DNA of 64,000 bases from Firmicutes bacterium CAG:24053_14 (GCA_001916715.1 MNSZ01000061.1:129598-193597); one strand, 5' to 3'; shown: positions 34,334-43,950, counted from the stretch's first letter. Made by a program: numbers and translations. Notes: generated from the sequence alone by a model not told the origin.

Positions 34334-35587
34334 CTATTTCGCGTAGCGGTTTATGAACTCTGCGCGTGTTTTTGAGTACATGATCTTCTGACTGCTGTAA
34401 AGGCCGAAGTAGCCCGAGAGCATGTACGATATGCCGCAGGCAAGCGCGAAGTACAGCAGCTCGCCCGAGCCGAACAGCTCGACCGACAGGATGATCGACG
34501 CTATCGGGCAGTTTACCGCGCCGCAGAACACCGCGACGAGCGCGATCGCCGACGCGAACTGCGCCGGTATGCCAAGCAGCGGCCCGACCGTGCAGCCGAG
34601 GACCGCACCGATGAACATCGTCGGCACTATCTCGCCGCCCTTAAAGCCGAAACCTATGGTAACGGCGGTGAAAGCTATCTTCCATAAAAAGCCCCAAGCC
34701 GGAGCCTTGCCCTCGCCGAGGGCGGAGGCGATGATGTCGGTGCCGATGCCGTTGTAGCTTTCGTCGCCGACGATGAGCGTCAGCACGATGACGATAACGC
34801 CGCCCAAAAATGCGCGCAGATATATATTTTTGACGGTTTTGGCCGCAAATTGCTCGGTTTTGTGCATTGCAACGCAGAACACGATGCTGACCAGCGCACA
34901 CACGACGGCGAGGACGCACACGCGCAGCAGCAGCCCGAACTCCAGCGGCGCGAGCGCGACAGAGTAGCGCATTGGTGCAATGCCGAACAGCAGCGACACG
35001 CCGTACGCCGTCACCGACGCGACGAGGCATGGGATCAGCCCCGAGTAATGTAGGATGCCGACCGATATGACCTCAAGCGCGAATATTGTTGCGGTCAGAG
35101 GTGTTCCGAACAGCGCAGCGAACACCGCGCTCATGCCGCAAAGCGTGACAAGGCGCATGTCCTTGTCATCAAGCTTCAGCAGCCGCCCGACGCGGTAGCC
35201 GATGCCGCCGCCTATTTGAAGTGCCGCGCCCTCGCGGCCTGCCGAGCCGCCGACGAGATGAGTGATCGCCGTCGAAACGAAAATGACAGGCACAAGCATG
35301 ATGGGGACCTTCTCACCGTCGTGGATCGAGTCGATAATGTTGTTTGTGCCCTCGCCCTCCATCTTGCTCACCCGATAGATCAGCGCGATCGCAAGACCGC
35401 CGATCGGCAGCAGGAACACCAGCCACTGGTGCTGCGCCCTGAACGATGTTGCAAAATCGACCGTCAGGTGGAACGCCGACCCGACCAGTCCGCACATAAG
35501 CCCCGTCACCACCGACAGCAGCACCCAACGATAAAATGTTCTGAAATATTTTCCGACGCTTATCGCGCCGCTTTTAAAACTGTCCAC
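34334..35587 (-). CDS. ClC-type chloride channel/antiporter
   Basis: 417 residues, about ten or more membrane helices. The anion-pathway motifs GSAGREGAALQIG (GREGP-like, with the gating Glu) and GFKGGEIVPTMFIGA are clear. No CBS domains. GTG 35587 is chosen: the frame upstream (MRQCASKK) is only repeat sequence, and AGAAGG lies about 11 nt upstream of the GTG. This start is less sure than the family. Convergent with the ArsC/Spx operon. Confidence 0.88.
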   Translation of the reverse strand: MDSFKSGAISVGKYFRTFYRWVLLSVVTGLMCGLVGSAFHLTVDFATSFRAQHQWLVFLLPIGGLAIALIYRVSKMEGEGTNNIIDSIHDGEKVPIMLVPVIFVSTAITHLVGGSAGREGAALQIGGGIGYRVGRLLKLDDKDMRLVTLCGMSAVFAALFGTPLTATIFALEVISVGILHYSGLIPCLVASVTAYGVSLLFGIAPMRYSVALAPLEFGLLLRVCVLAVVCALVSIVFCVAMHKTEQFAAKTVKNIYLRAFLGGVIVIVLTLIVGDESYNGIGTDIIASALGEGKAPAWGFLWKIAFTAVTIGFGFKGGEIVPTMFIGAVLGCTVGPLLGIPAQFASAIALVAVFCGAVNCPIASIILSVELFGSGELLYFALACGISYMLSGYFGLYSSQKIMYSKTRAEFINRYAK

Positions 35588-35603
35588 TGTTATCCATACC
35601 TTC

Positions 35604-36137
35604 TTTTTAGAGGCGCATTGCCGCACCTACGGATACGCATATTGCGGTATCCCGGTGTCGAGGGTGCGGAGGAAACCGTAGTTGCCACGCACACCGTGAG
35701 ATTGTGCTATATTAGTGCAAAATTTGCACCGCACCCAATTGTCTTCCCCTTGCGGAGCTTGAGGGGAAGATGCCGCTTGCGGCAGATGAGGTGTAATTAT
35801 ATCCGCGCCGTAGGCGCTACACATTGTGCCGATACGTATTTTGCGGTTGCCCGACCGGTAGGTACCGACGAAACCATCACAGCGAAACGGATAAATCCGT
35901 TCCCTACGAGCGACCTTTGGCCGCAGCGGAGAGCTAATAGCTGATAGTGAATTAGGCGCTTTTATTCAACCCCTCGGCAGCAAAGCTGCCTGCTCCCCTT
36001 GACAGGTGAGCCAATGGGTGCGGCGAAAAACTCAGCTTGCACTACCGGGTTGCGAGGCAGCCACGGTTTTCTCCGCACCCTCGAACCGGGCAACCGCAAT
36101 ATGCGTATCCGCAGCTGCCTCAATTCGCCTCTAAAAA
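35604..36137. repeat. Dispersed inverted-end repeat, locus 11
   Basis: Begins TTTTTAGAGGCGCATTGCCG next to the ClC start and ends CAATTCGCCTCTAAAAA over the GNAT stop codon. Cargo: CTTCCCCTTGCGG hairpin, GGAACGGATAAATCCGTTCC palindrome, GGGGAGCAGGCAGC block. Confidence 0.8.
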
Positions 36138-36652
36138 GCCATGACGCGGCGGCGCATGTAGTCGAGGAAATTGTTGTACTCGGCCTCGTCGATCCTGCGC
36201 GGAGACGACATGATTATGAGCCTGTGACCCTTGCAGTCGCGGTGATACGGCAGATGCGTGTAGTCATAGTCGTTGGCCGCAAAGCCGTTTCGCTCATAAA
36301 AGCCCTTTCTGCGCCGGCTGATCTCGTCCACGGGCGGGTCGATCTCCAGAATGATCGTCTTGCCGCGCGCCCGGAGCAGCTCCAGCGCACGTGCTCCGCA
36401 GCCGCGGCCGCGCACATCCGGCAGCATGCAGAAATGCTCGACGTAAATAAAGTCCGCGTTTTCCCAGCTGAGCACCGTTCCTACGAAGCTTTCGTTTTCA
36501 TAGATAAGCTCGAAATGATACTCCGGGTCGCTCATTATTTTTGCCTGAGAATCCGGCTCGCGCTGCTCGTTGTAGGGAAAGCTCATGCCGTAAAGCTCCA
36601 TTGCAGGAGCAAACATCTCGTCGTTTATATTATTTATTCTCACGAATTTCAT
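36131..36652 (-). CDS. GNAT-family N-acetyltransferase
   Basis: 173 residues. GNAT fold: DFIYVEHFCMLPDVRGRGCGARALELL contains the acetyl-CoA pyrophosphate loop (RGRGCG), and GFYERNGFAAN the C-terminal motif; the substrate is unknown. Starts inside the end of the CmpB-type gene (23-bp overlap). The final F and TAG are provided by repeat locus 11. Confidence 0.85.
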   Translation of the reverse strand: MKFVRINNINDEMFAPAMELYGMSFPYNEQREPDSQAKIMSDPEYHFELIYENESFVGTVLSWENADFIYVEHFCMLPDVRGRGCGARALELLRARGKTIILEIDPPVDEISRRRKGFYERNGFAANDYDYTHLPYHRDCKGHRLIIMSSPRRIDEAEYNNFLDYMRRRVMAF

Positions 36653-37454
36653 TTGCTTTGTTTTTTACCTTTTCGCTCAAATTTTTTCTGTGCTCCTGAA
36701 TGCGCTCAAATGCCGCGCGGTACTCTGTCTGACTCAGGCGCGGGAACGCCGACAGAAGGTGACGGTGGACAAGGTTGCGCTCCTCAAGCAGCCCCTTGAG
36801 CTTTTCGCGCAGACGCTCGGCCTCGGCGCGGCTCTCCTGAACCTTGAGCGTGCCGTCGGTCAGGCCGTCGCCGATGCCGTAGGACACCTTCTCGAGCGCC
36901 TTTGCCACGTCGTCGATCGCACGCATATGCGCATCGAGCTTGAAGGCGTTCACGGCCGTTATGCCGAGGTCGCACAAAAACGCCGCGGAAATTATGCACA
37001 GCATAATATTGCCGTGCGTGCGCGGTATGGCCTCGATCAGATACACAAGCTTCATCGCCATCGGGTGGAATATGTACAGGATGCAGATGCAGCCCACGCC
37101 CCACAGCAGCGAGAATTTCAGACATACATAGCCGCCGATGTTGAAGGCGTTATCCGTGTAGTCCCACAGCCGGGTGTGCATGAATTTCTCCGATGCCCAG
37201 CCGACGATCAGCTCGAACACCGAGCATATGATCACGCTGCCTATGTACACCAAAAACACGTTATCCTTTATCGGAGTCAGTGCCAGTATGACCGCAACAA
37301 GGCCGTAGCCGTAGATCGGGCAGATCGGCCCGATGAGGAAGCCGCGGTTAATAAATATGCCCTTGTTCGCCGCGTGGAAGATGACCTCCACACACCAGCC
37401 GGCAAAGCCGTAAATGAAAAACAGCCACAAAAGCTGCGTGAAGCTATAACTCAA
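36630..37454 (-). CDS. Putative ABC-transporter type IV (CmpB-like) membrane protein
   Basis: 274 residues. The N-terminal 170 residues have five to six membrane helices and the family start LLWLFFIYGFAGWCVEVIF, as in PF06541 proteins of Clostridia. The last 100 residues form a charged coiled coil. The start is TTG 37454; the nearby ATG at a different frame stops after five codons. The transport role is only an annotation and has no proof. Confidence 0.82.
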   Translation of the reverse strand: MSYSFTQLLWLFFIYGFAGWCVEVIFHAANKGIFINRGFLIGPICPIYGYGLVAVILALTPIKDNVFLVYIGSVIICSVFELIVGWASEKFMHTRLWDYTDNAFNIGGYVCLKFSLLWGVGCICILYIFHPMAMKLVYLIEAIPRTHGNIMLCIISAAFLCDLGITAVNAFKLDAHMRAIDDVAKALEKVSYGIGDGLTDGTLKVQESRAEAERLREKLKGLLEERNLVHRHLLSAFPRLSQTEYRAAFERIQEHRKNLSEKVKNKANEIRENK

Positions 37455-37470
37455 AAACCATCAACCTTTC

Positions 37471-38333
37471 TTTTTTAGAGGCGAATTGGGGCACCTACGG
37501 ATACATATATCTCTGGTAGCCCGGTTCGGGACACTGGTAAAAACCGTGGTTGCCACGCGCTGCGTTAGTGCGTTGCTGAGTTTTGCTCCGCACCTTGTAG
37601 GGAACGGATTTATCCGTTCCGCGTGTTATGGTTTTGTCGGCACTTTCCGGTCGGGCTGACGCAAAAACCGTATCGGTATCAGTGCTGACGCGGTAGGCGC
37701 TACATTTTTTCAGAGGCGCATTCACATTGTGCCGATGCGTTTATTGCGGTGTCCCGGTGTCGAAGTTACCGACAAAACCGTGAAACTCTCGCGCTACGCA
37801 AGGTTGTGCTATATTAGTGCAAAATTAGGCTGCACCCCATTGTCTTCCCCTTGCGGAGCTTGAGGGGAAGATGCCGCTTGCGGCAGATGAGGTGTTATTA
37901 TATCCGCGCCGTAGGCGCTACATTTTTTCAGAGGCGCATTCACATTGTGCCGATACGTTTTTTGCGGTTGCCCGACCGGTAGGTGCCGACGAAACCATCA
38001 CAGCGGAACGGATAAATCCGTTCCCTACGAGCGACCTTTGGCCGCAGCGGAGAACTAATAGCTGATAGTTAATAGGTCTTATTCAACCCCTCGGCAGCAA
38101 AGCTGCCTGCTCCCCTTGACAGGTGAGCCAATGGGTGCGGCGAAAAATTCAGCATTGCACTGCTGTAGCTCGAGGCACACACGGTTTCCACCATCTACGG
38201 GTGCACCGCAAAACTCAGCGTCGCACTTGCGTTACGCGAAACGCCACGGTTTCCTCCGCAGTTTCGAACCGGGCTACCGCAATATGCGTATCCGTAGGTG
38301 CGTCAATGCGCCTCTAAAAATTCGCCACTAAAA
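37471..38333. repeat. Dispersed inverted-end repeat, locus 12 (composite, several units)
   Basis: At least three left ends (37471, 37707, 37925) and a doubled right end (CGCCTCTAAAAATTCGCC... near 38313-38333). Two GGAACGGAT palindromes, one CTTCCCCTTGCGG hairpin, one GGGGAGCAGG block. It ends over the plsY stop codon. Confidence 0.78.
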
Positions 38334-38987
38334 TTCCGATTCGACGTAGCCGATGCGGTCAAGCTCGCCGTCCTTATCCCAAAGGAAATCGAGCTTCAGC
38401 TCCTTGCCCTGCTTGATGCGCTCCAGGTTTTCGATGTGCTTGGAGAGGATGGGTAGGGTTATAAGCCCGAGTATCGCGGCCGCGCGCCAGTCGCCGCGCT
38501 CGATGCCGTGGTAGATCGGATAAAATATCGAGCCGGTTATCGGCACGAGGCAGAGATAGCGCGTCGCCATCAGCAGCACCGACTCGAGAAACAGCGTGGT
38601 GAGGAAGTCGTGCACGCCGAACGCGAGGATCACGCCGCCGAGGCAGGCAAGACCCTTGCCGCCGCGAAAATGCATCAGCGCCGGGTACATATGCCCGAGA
38701 ACGCAGGCGGCACCGGCGGCTTCACCTGCATATTTGCTCTGCAAAAACAGCTTGCGCGCAAGTCCAACGCTCACAGCGGCCTTGCTGATATCAAAGCACA
38801 TGACGAATGCGCCGGCCTTCTTGCCCTCGAGTATCATCAGATTTGTCGCCCCGGCATTGCCCGAGCCCTTTTTGCGAATGTCATATCCCTTGCGCAGACC
38901 CATGACGTAGGCCGGGTTGAGGTTCCCGATGGCGTAGCCGAGTCCGGCGGCCGCAAGCGCGGCTGAAAGCGGCTTGTTTATCTTCAT
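38328..38987 (-). CDS. plsY: Glycerol-3-phosphate acyltransferase PlsY
   Basis: 219 residues, about five membrane helices. The three PlsY motifs are clear: GSGNAGATN (phosphate binding), HMYPALMHFRGGKGLA (glycine-rich loop) and a third near the C-terminal helices. It transfers an acyl group from acyl-phosphate to glycerol-3-phosphate, the first step of phospholipid synthesis. The start overlaps the HAD phosphatase stop by four bases. The last residue F and stop come from repeat locus 12. Confidence 0.93.
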   Translation of the reverse strand: MKINKPLSAALAAAGLGYAIGNLNPAYVMGLRKGYDIRKKGSGNAGATNLMILEGKKAGAFVMCFDISKAAVSVGLARKLFLQSKYAGEAAGAACVLGHMYPALMHFRGGKGLACLGGVILAFGVHDFLTTLFLESVLLMATRYLCLVPITGSIFYPIYHGIERGDWRAAAILGLITLPILSKHIENLERIKQGKELKLDFLWDKDGELDRIGYVESEF

Positions 38988-39637
38988 TTCTCGCCCTCCG
39001 TAAGTATGCTAAGAAGCTCGCCGGTGCTGTCGGCTATCGGGCAGCCAAAGGGCAGCAGCGTCTCTCTGCCGCGAAAGCCCCAGGATACCAGAATGCAGTC
39101 GCATCCGGCGTTCGCGGCGGTCTGCCCGTCAACGTCGGAGTCGCCGATGTAAACGGCCTGTCCGATATCGCAGCCGAGGCTGCCGACAGTTTCAAAAACG
39201 CTGTCCGGTGCAGGCTTTTTGCGGACATTTTCGCGCTCGCCGACGACGCTGTCGAACACACCGGGAAAATAATGCGCAATGAGCGCTTTCACCGGCTCGT
39301 CTGCCTTGTTCGACACAACGCCGAGCTGCCAGCCGCGCGCCTTGAGCGCGTCGAGCATTTCCGGTATGCCGGGGTAGGGTCGCGTCAAAACCATGCAGTT
39401 TTCCGCATAGTGGCGCTTGAAGGCTGCAAACACGCGGTCGGTCACGTCCGGTGCGCAGCCGTCCGGCACGGCGCGCTCAATGAGCTTCCGTATGCCGTTT
39501 CCGACAAAGCGCCGAACCTCGTCAAGACTACGCTTCGGCAAGCCCTCGCTTTCGAGCGCAAAATTCGTCGAGGCGTGCAGATCCTCAAGCGTGTACAGCA
39601 AAGTTCCGTCCAAATCAAATATCGCAAGTTTTTTCAT
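38984..39637 (-). CDS. HAD-family phosphatase (phosphoglycolate phosphatase type)
   Basis: 217 residues. HAD motifs: IFDLDGTLLYT (nucleophile Asp), VVSNKADEP (motif II Ser-Asn), Lys in RKKPAPDSV and YIGDSDVDGQTA (metal Asp pair). Most like Gph/PpaX; the substrate is not certain. Overlaps plsY by ATGA, so the two form an operon. Confidence 0.88.
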   Translation of the reverse strand: MKKLAIFDLDGTLLYTLEDLHASTNFALESEGLPKRSLDEVRRFVGNGIRKLIERAVPDGCAPDVTDRVFAAFKRHYAENCMVLTRPYPGIPEMLDALKARGWQLGVVSNKADEPVKALIAHYFPGVFDSVVGERENVRKKPAPDSVFETVGSLGCDIGQAVYIGDSDVDGQTAANAGCDCILVSWGFRGRETLLPFGCPIADSTGELLSILTEGEK

Positions 39638-39701
39638 AGTTTGTCCTCCGCCATGATTTTAATACATGTGTCCGAAAAATTCAAGATTCTTTGTCGAACC
39701 A

Positions 39702-39730
39702 TTGACCGCCCCGGAATTGGATGGTAAAAT
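39702..39730 (+). promoter_or_regulatory. Promoter of the 144-residue protein
   Basis: TTGACC (39702-39707) and TAAAAT (39725-39730) are 17 bp apart. The first ATG of the open frame (39721) overlaps the -10 region, so the true start is the ATG at 39763. Confidence 0.6.
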
Positions 39731-39762
39731 ATTTATCCGACATTGAAAGGGGATATCGGCAT

Positions 39763-40197
39763 ATGGAGGATAAAACGCTGCTTGAAGAGCTGCTTGAGCG
39801 CTCGCCGGACGAGCGGATGCACAAGCGAAAAATGGACAAGGCGTATCAGCTCATGACGATGGGCTTTCGCGACGAGGCCGATGCTCTGTTTGATGAGATA
39901 CTTGCCGAGGAGCCGTTTAACCGCGACGCGATGACCGGCAAGAAGCTCATCGAGCGCCAGAAGGCGGTCGAAAACAGATTGGACAATCTCGCTGCCCGTG
40001 CGCGCACGTCTATACCCGAGCCGAAGCCGGGCGCGACTCCGGAGGAGCCGAGCGAGACCGAAGAAAACGCGCCCGTTTGCGAGCCGAGACTCAAGCTTTT
40101 GCGCTCGAAGAAAGTGAGAGCCGTGCTCGTCGCGCTGTTTGTCGCTGCTTTTTTAGCGGCACTTTGGGGCGCCTACCGATACGGTTTTCTCTGGTAG
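39763..40197 (+). CDS. Hypothetical C-terminally anchored protein whose C-terminus is encoded by a repeat end
   Basis: 144 residues, no family recognised. A cytoplasmic, helix-rich N-terminus with TPR-like character (KAYQLMTMGFRDEADALFDEIL), a Pro/Glu-rich linker and a C-terminal membrane helix. The last 17 codons (FLAALWGAYRYGFLW) come from sequence homologous to the left end of the dispersed repeat (TTTTTTAGCGGCACTTTGGGGC here; TTTTTAGAGGCGCATTGGGG elsewhere). The repeat end has thus become part of the membrane segment. ATG 39763 has SD GAAAGGGG. Confidence 0.72.
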   Translation: MEDKTLLEELLERSPDERMHKRKMDKAYQLMTMGFRDEADALFDEILAEEPFNRDAMTGKKLIERQKAVENRLDNLAARARTSIPEPKPGATPEEPSETEENAPVCEPRLKLLRSKKVRAVLVALFVAAFLAALWGAYRYGFLW

Positions 40198-40785
40198 CAC
40201 AACAGCGCAGACTGCGTCTGCGAGGTAAAAAGTAAAAAGAATCGTAGGGAACGGGCTTGCCCGTTCCGTTTTTTTTAGAGGCGCATTTACGCAGTCACGG
40301 ATACGTTTATTGCGTCAGCCCGGTTCGAGACTGCTGACCAAACCGGAAAACTGCCGCTCTACATGAGAACGCAGCTGAAGTTTGCACCGCACCCTTGTAG
40401 GGAACGGGCTTGCCCGCTCCGCATGTTATGGTCTGGTCGGCACCAAAATAGAATCGTAGGGGCGGCCATTGGCCGCCCGTTTTTAATAATGTGGCGGTTA
40501 GCACCGCAGATTTAATAACACCTCATCCGTCACAAGGTGACACCTTCCCCTCAAGCTCCGCAAGGGGAAGGCATTTAGAGGCGCATTTACGCAGTCACGG
40601 ATACGTTTATTGCGTCAGCCCGACCGGAGACTGCCGACTTAACCGTAGCAAGCGGCGGCACAAATTTTGCACTAATATAGCACAATCTTATATGGCTCGT
40701 GGCAGCTGCGGTTTCCTCCGCACCCTCGAACCGGGCAACCAGAGATAGCCGTATCCGTGACTGCCCTAATTCGCCTCTAAAAAAA
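40149..40785. repeat. Dispersed inverted-end repeat, locus 13 (two or three units)
   Basis: The first left end is translated as the C-terminus of the preceding protein. The second starts near 40270. The third unit (40574-40785) is a minimal 212-bp copy without cargo, with arms TTTAGAGGCGCATTTACGCA and TAATTCGCCTCTAAA. The right end encodes the last residues of hypA. Confidence 0.82.
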
Positions 40786-41122
40786 CGGCGATCTCTTTGA
40801 TGTTATACTCGTTGCCGGTCTCGAGCCAGGTGTTCTCGCTGCCGCAGTGAGGGCAGACCTTGGCGTATTTGACTGTTTCGTAGGTTTTTCCGCAGTTGCC
40901 GCAGCGAGTAACGGCTTTTATCGGCTCTATGATCAGCTCGGCATCCCGGAGGCATTTTTCCTTAGTGACAGCCCAGTGCCAAAAATTTTGGATATACTCC
41001 GGGATAATGCCGGAAACCTCGCCGATCTCAAGCGTGACGGACGCGACCTTGCTGAGCTTGTTTTGCTCGCAGACCTCGTTTACGGCGCGGATAACGTACA
41101 TTACGGTTCCCATTTCGTGCAT
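40766..41122 (-). CDS. hypA: HypA-type nickel metallochaperone
   Basis: 118 residues. Starts MHEMGTVMYVI, with the nickel-binding His2, and has a zinc site of two Cys-x-x-Cys pairs (CGNCGKTYETVKYAKVCPHCG). HypA delivers Ni2+ to [NiFe]-hydrogenase and urease. No hydrogenase or other hyp gene is in the window; it lies 9 nt after a large Fe-S flavoprotein gene. The final residues LEAN and the stop belong to repeat locus 13. Confidence 0.9.
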   Translation of the reverse strand: MHEMGTVMYVIRAVNEVCEQNKLSKVASVTLEIGEVSGIIPEYIQNFWHWAVTKEKCLRDAELIIEPIKAVTRCGNCGKTYETVKYAKVCPHCGSENTWLETGNEYNIKEIAVFLEAN

Positions 41123-41131
41123 GATGCCACC

Positions 41132-43864
41132 TTATTTCGCGCCGGTAATACGCTTTACTGTGAGCTTGGCGACGCGCTTTATGCCGTGCTTGAGCACTGC
41201 CTGCTTTGCATAGTCGCCGTTAATGTAGTTTGCAAACTCGGGGTGAGTGCGGTTGAGGTGGATCGCGTCAAACTTGCACTTTGTGGTGCAAAGTCCGCAG
41301 CCGATGCACTTTTTCTCGTCAACGACCGTCCTGCCGCAGCTGAGGCAGCGCGAGGCCTCGAGCTTGACCTGCGCCTCGGTAAGCCCCACGCGGTTATCGC
41401 GCATGGTTTTGGTCTTGCTCTCGTCGTTTTCGTTAAACTGCCGTTCCGGCGCGTTCAGCTTCTCGACCGGGATGACGACATCCGACTTGTCAAGCTCCTT
41501 GAAATTGCGCAGATTGCGCGCGATCGTCAGGCTGTGGCCGGGATGCACGAAGCGGTGGATGCTCGTTGCGCCCTCGCGGCCGTTTGCGATCGCGTCGATG
41601 GTGTATTTAGGCCCCGTTGCGATATCGCCGCCGCCGAAGATATCCGCATCGGCGGTCTGCCAGGTGATCTCCGCGGTTTTGACAAGGCGGCCGTTTTGCG
41701 TTTCGACCTTTGTGCCGGAAAGGACATTGCCCCAGTCGGCGCACTGACCGATGGAGACATAGACGTTCGCGCAGGGAACGACGATCGTTTCGCTCTCGTC
41801 GAATTTCGGCGCAAATCGACCGTTTTCGTCGCGCACTGACAGGCAGCGCCTGAACTCAACGCCCGTGACACGGCCGTTTTCGCCGATGATGCGCTTCGGA
41901 CCCCAGCAGTTGTTTATCTCGATGCCCTCGGCTATCGCTTCGTTCTTCTCGTCGGGAACGGTGGGCATTTCCTCGTCGCTTTCAAGGCAGAAAAGGCTGA
42001 CCTTGCCGGTTCCGAGCCTGGTCGCCGCGCGGCCAACGTCGATCGCAGCGTTGCCGCCGCCGATAACGACCGTGTCGCCGCTGACAGACGTGGTCTCGCC
42101 GCGGTTTACGCCGCGCAGAAAATCAATGCCGCCGATAACGCCGTCAAGCTCCTCGCCCTCAACGTTGAGGCGGACGGCCTTTTGCAGGCCGATGGCGAGA
42201 TAAAACGCCTTGTAGCCCTGCTCGCGCAGCTCGGGGATGGTGACATCCTTGCCGACCTCAACGTCGCACTTGAATTCAACTCCCATTTCCCGGAGAACAT
42301 CGATCTCGGCATTGACAATGTCTTTTTCAAGGCGGAAGGAAGGAATACCCTTGGTAAGCATGCCTCCGGGAATGGGGTCTTTATCAAAAACGGTGACGGG
42401 GTAGCTCATATTCGCGAGGAAATACGCGCAGCTCATGCCCGAAGGGCCTGCGCCGATGACGGCGATCTTCTGCGTGTAGTCGATCTCGTCGCCCTTGTGG
42501 CGCAGCTTTTTGGGAATGTAGCGATGCTCCGCGTTCAGCTCGCGCGAGGCTACGAATTTCTTTATCGCGTCGATGGATATCGGATCATCGACCGTGCCGC
42601 GTGTGCAGGCGTTTTCGCAGCGCTTGTTGCATATCGAGCCGCACACCGCCGGAAAGGGGTTATCCTGCTTTATAAGCTGGAGCGCCTCGTCGTATCTGCC
42701 CTCGCCGGCCATTTTGACGTAGCCCTGAATTGCAATGTGCGCAGGGCAGGCGGTCTTGCAGGGCGCGGTGCCTGTGTCGTAGCACTGGATCTGGTTATCC
42801 TCGCGGTAGTTGTAGTTCCAATTTTTCCTGCCCCAGTCGAGGGTCTCGTCGGGCAGAGTGACGGTGGGGTATTCCACCGCGCCCTCACGGGTGCACAGCT
42901 TCTGACCGAGCTTTGCCGCGCCTGTCGGGCATGCCTCGACGCACTTGCCGCAGGCAACGCAGTTTTCGGGCGTAACGCGCGCACGGTAGGCGGAGGCGGA
43001 GCAGTTGGGGTTGTTGAAAAGCTGCGAGCAGCGCAGACCGAAGCACGAGCCGATGGTGCAGTTGCAGATAGCGAATATCTCGTCCGGGCCGTCGCCGTTT
43101 GTTATCTGGTGCATGTAGCCGTTTTCCTCGCATCGCTCGAGCAGCGCGACGACCTCGTCGTAGCTTGCTTTTTTCACGTCCTTGCCGGTCTCCCAAAGGT
43201 ACTGCGCATAGTCGCCGAGAAGGATGCAGACATTATCCTCAAGCTCGCCGCAGCCCTCGCCGCGCGTAACCATCGCCTTGCGGCACTGGCAGGGCGCAAT
43301 GGCAAACTGATCGCGCTCCTTGTATTTATCGAGCCAATATGAGATATGTTCAACGTCAAGCGACCGGCTCTCCTTCGGGATGGCCTTTTCAACGGGGATA
43401 ACGTGGAAGCCCAGTCCGCCGCCGCCGGGAGGTATCATGTGCGAAATGCTCTCCATGGGCAGGTAGCTCATCTGATACGAAAATTCGCCGACCTTTTCGG
43501 GAACGCGCTTAAACAGCTCCTTGTTGTATATCATGTTTTCGCTGCTGCCGACAACGAAAACGGGGACGAAATACTGCTTGTGCCGGTCGGCGTTGTGCCA
43601 GTTGTACTCAACGATGCCGATCTGCGCAAGCTCCTCGAGCAGCTTCCCGACGCGGCTTTCCTCCCAGCCGATCCTTTTGGCAAGCTCGGCCGGAGTGTAG
43701 GGCTTGCGAACCTTCATCTTCAGCATAAGCTGCGCCATCTCGTCGGTGAGTATCTCATCGAGCATCCAATATTCCGGGCGGCTCTCGTCCATCTTGGCCT
43801 TGCCGAGAGTAACGTCCATGCAGTCGGTGATGTGCTTTGCGAGTTTTACTATAAGTTCTCTCAT
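41132..43864 (-). CDS. Multidomain Fe-S flavoprotein oxidoreductase (GltD/NfnB-like)
   Basis: 910 residues. From the start: a winged-helix-like region (about 55-90), a Cys-rich region with PCQCRK (191-195) and CNCTIGSCFGLRC (267-279), a ferredoxin motif NCVACGKCVEACPTG (301-315), a GltD-type Fe-S region (CYDTGTAPCKTACPAH to CGSICNKRCENAC, 361-420), an FAD loop GAGPSGMSCA (471-480), an NAD(P) loop GGGNAAIDVGRA and a second ferredoxin pair near the C-terminus (CIGCGLCTTKCKF). Possibly transfers electrons between NAD(P)H and ferredoxin or a partner. ATG 43864 has SD AGGAG. Co-transcribed with hypA. Confidence 0.88.
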   Translation of the reverse strand: MRELIVKLAKHITDCMDVTLGKAKMDESRPEYWMLDEILTDEMAQLMLKMKVRKPYTPAELAKRIGWEESRVGKLLEELAQIGIVEYNWHNADRHKQYFVPVFVVGSSENMIYNKELFKRVPEKVGEFSYQMSYLPMESISHMIPPGGGGLGFHVIPVEKAIPKESRSLDVEHISYWLDKYKERDQFAIAPCQCRKAMVTRGEGCGELEDNVCILLGDYAQYLWETGKDVKKASYDEVVALLERCEENGYMHQITNGDGPDEIFAICNCTIGSCFGLRCSQLFNNPNCSASAYRARVTPENCVACGKCVEACPTGAAKLGQKLCTREGAVEYPTVTLPDETLDWGRKNWNYNYREDNQIQCYDTGTAPCKTACPAHIAIQGYVKMAGEGRYDEALQLIKQDNPFPAVCGSICNKRCENACTRGTVDDPISIDAIKKFVASRELNAEHRYIPKKLRHKGDEIDYTQKIAVIGAGPSGMSCAYFLANMSYPVTVFDKDPIPGGMLTKGIPSFRLEKDIVNAEIDVLREMGVEFKCDVEVGKDVTIPELREQGYKAFYLAIGLQKAVRLNVEGEELDGVIGGIDFLRGVNRGETTSVSGDTVVIGGGNAAIDVGRAATRLGTGKVSLFCLESDEEMPTVPDEKNEAIAEGIEINNCWGPKRIIGENGRVTGVEFRRCLSVRDENGRFAPKFDESETIVVPCANVYVSIGQCADWGNVLSGTKVETQNGRLVKTAEITWQTADADIFGGGDIATGPKYTIDAIANGREGATSIHRFVHPGHSLTIARNLRNFKELDKSDVVIPVEKLNAPERQFNENDESKTKTMRDNRVGLTEAQVKLEASRCLSCGRTVVDEKKCIGCGLCTTKCKFDAIHLNRTHPEFANYINGDYAKQAVLKHGIKRVAKLTVKRITGAK

Positions 43865-43950
43865 AAGTCTACTCCTTTTTTGCACTTGTGTTCTGGTGAA
43901 GTGGTCACAGATAGAATAGCACTTGGCGATTTTTTTGTCAAGTAGGAATG

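Noticed and set aside
36143..36799. Plus-strand frame over the GNAT gene
   Set aside because: Shadow of the GNAT and CmpB-type genes.
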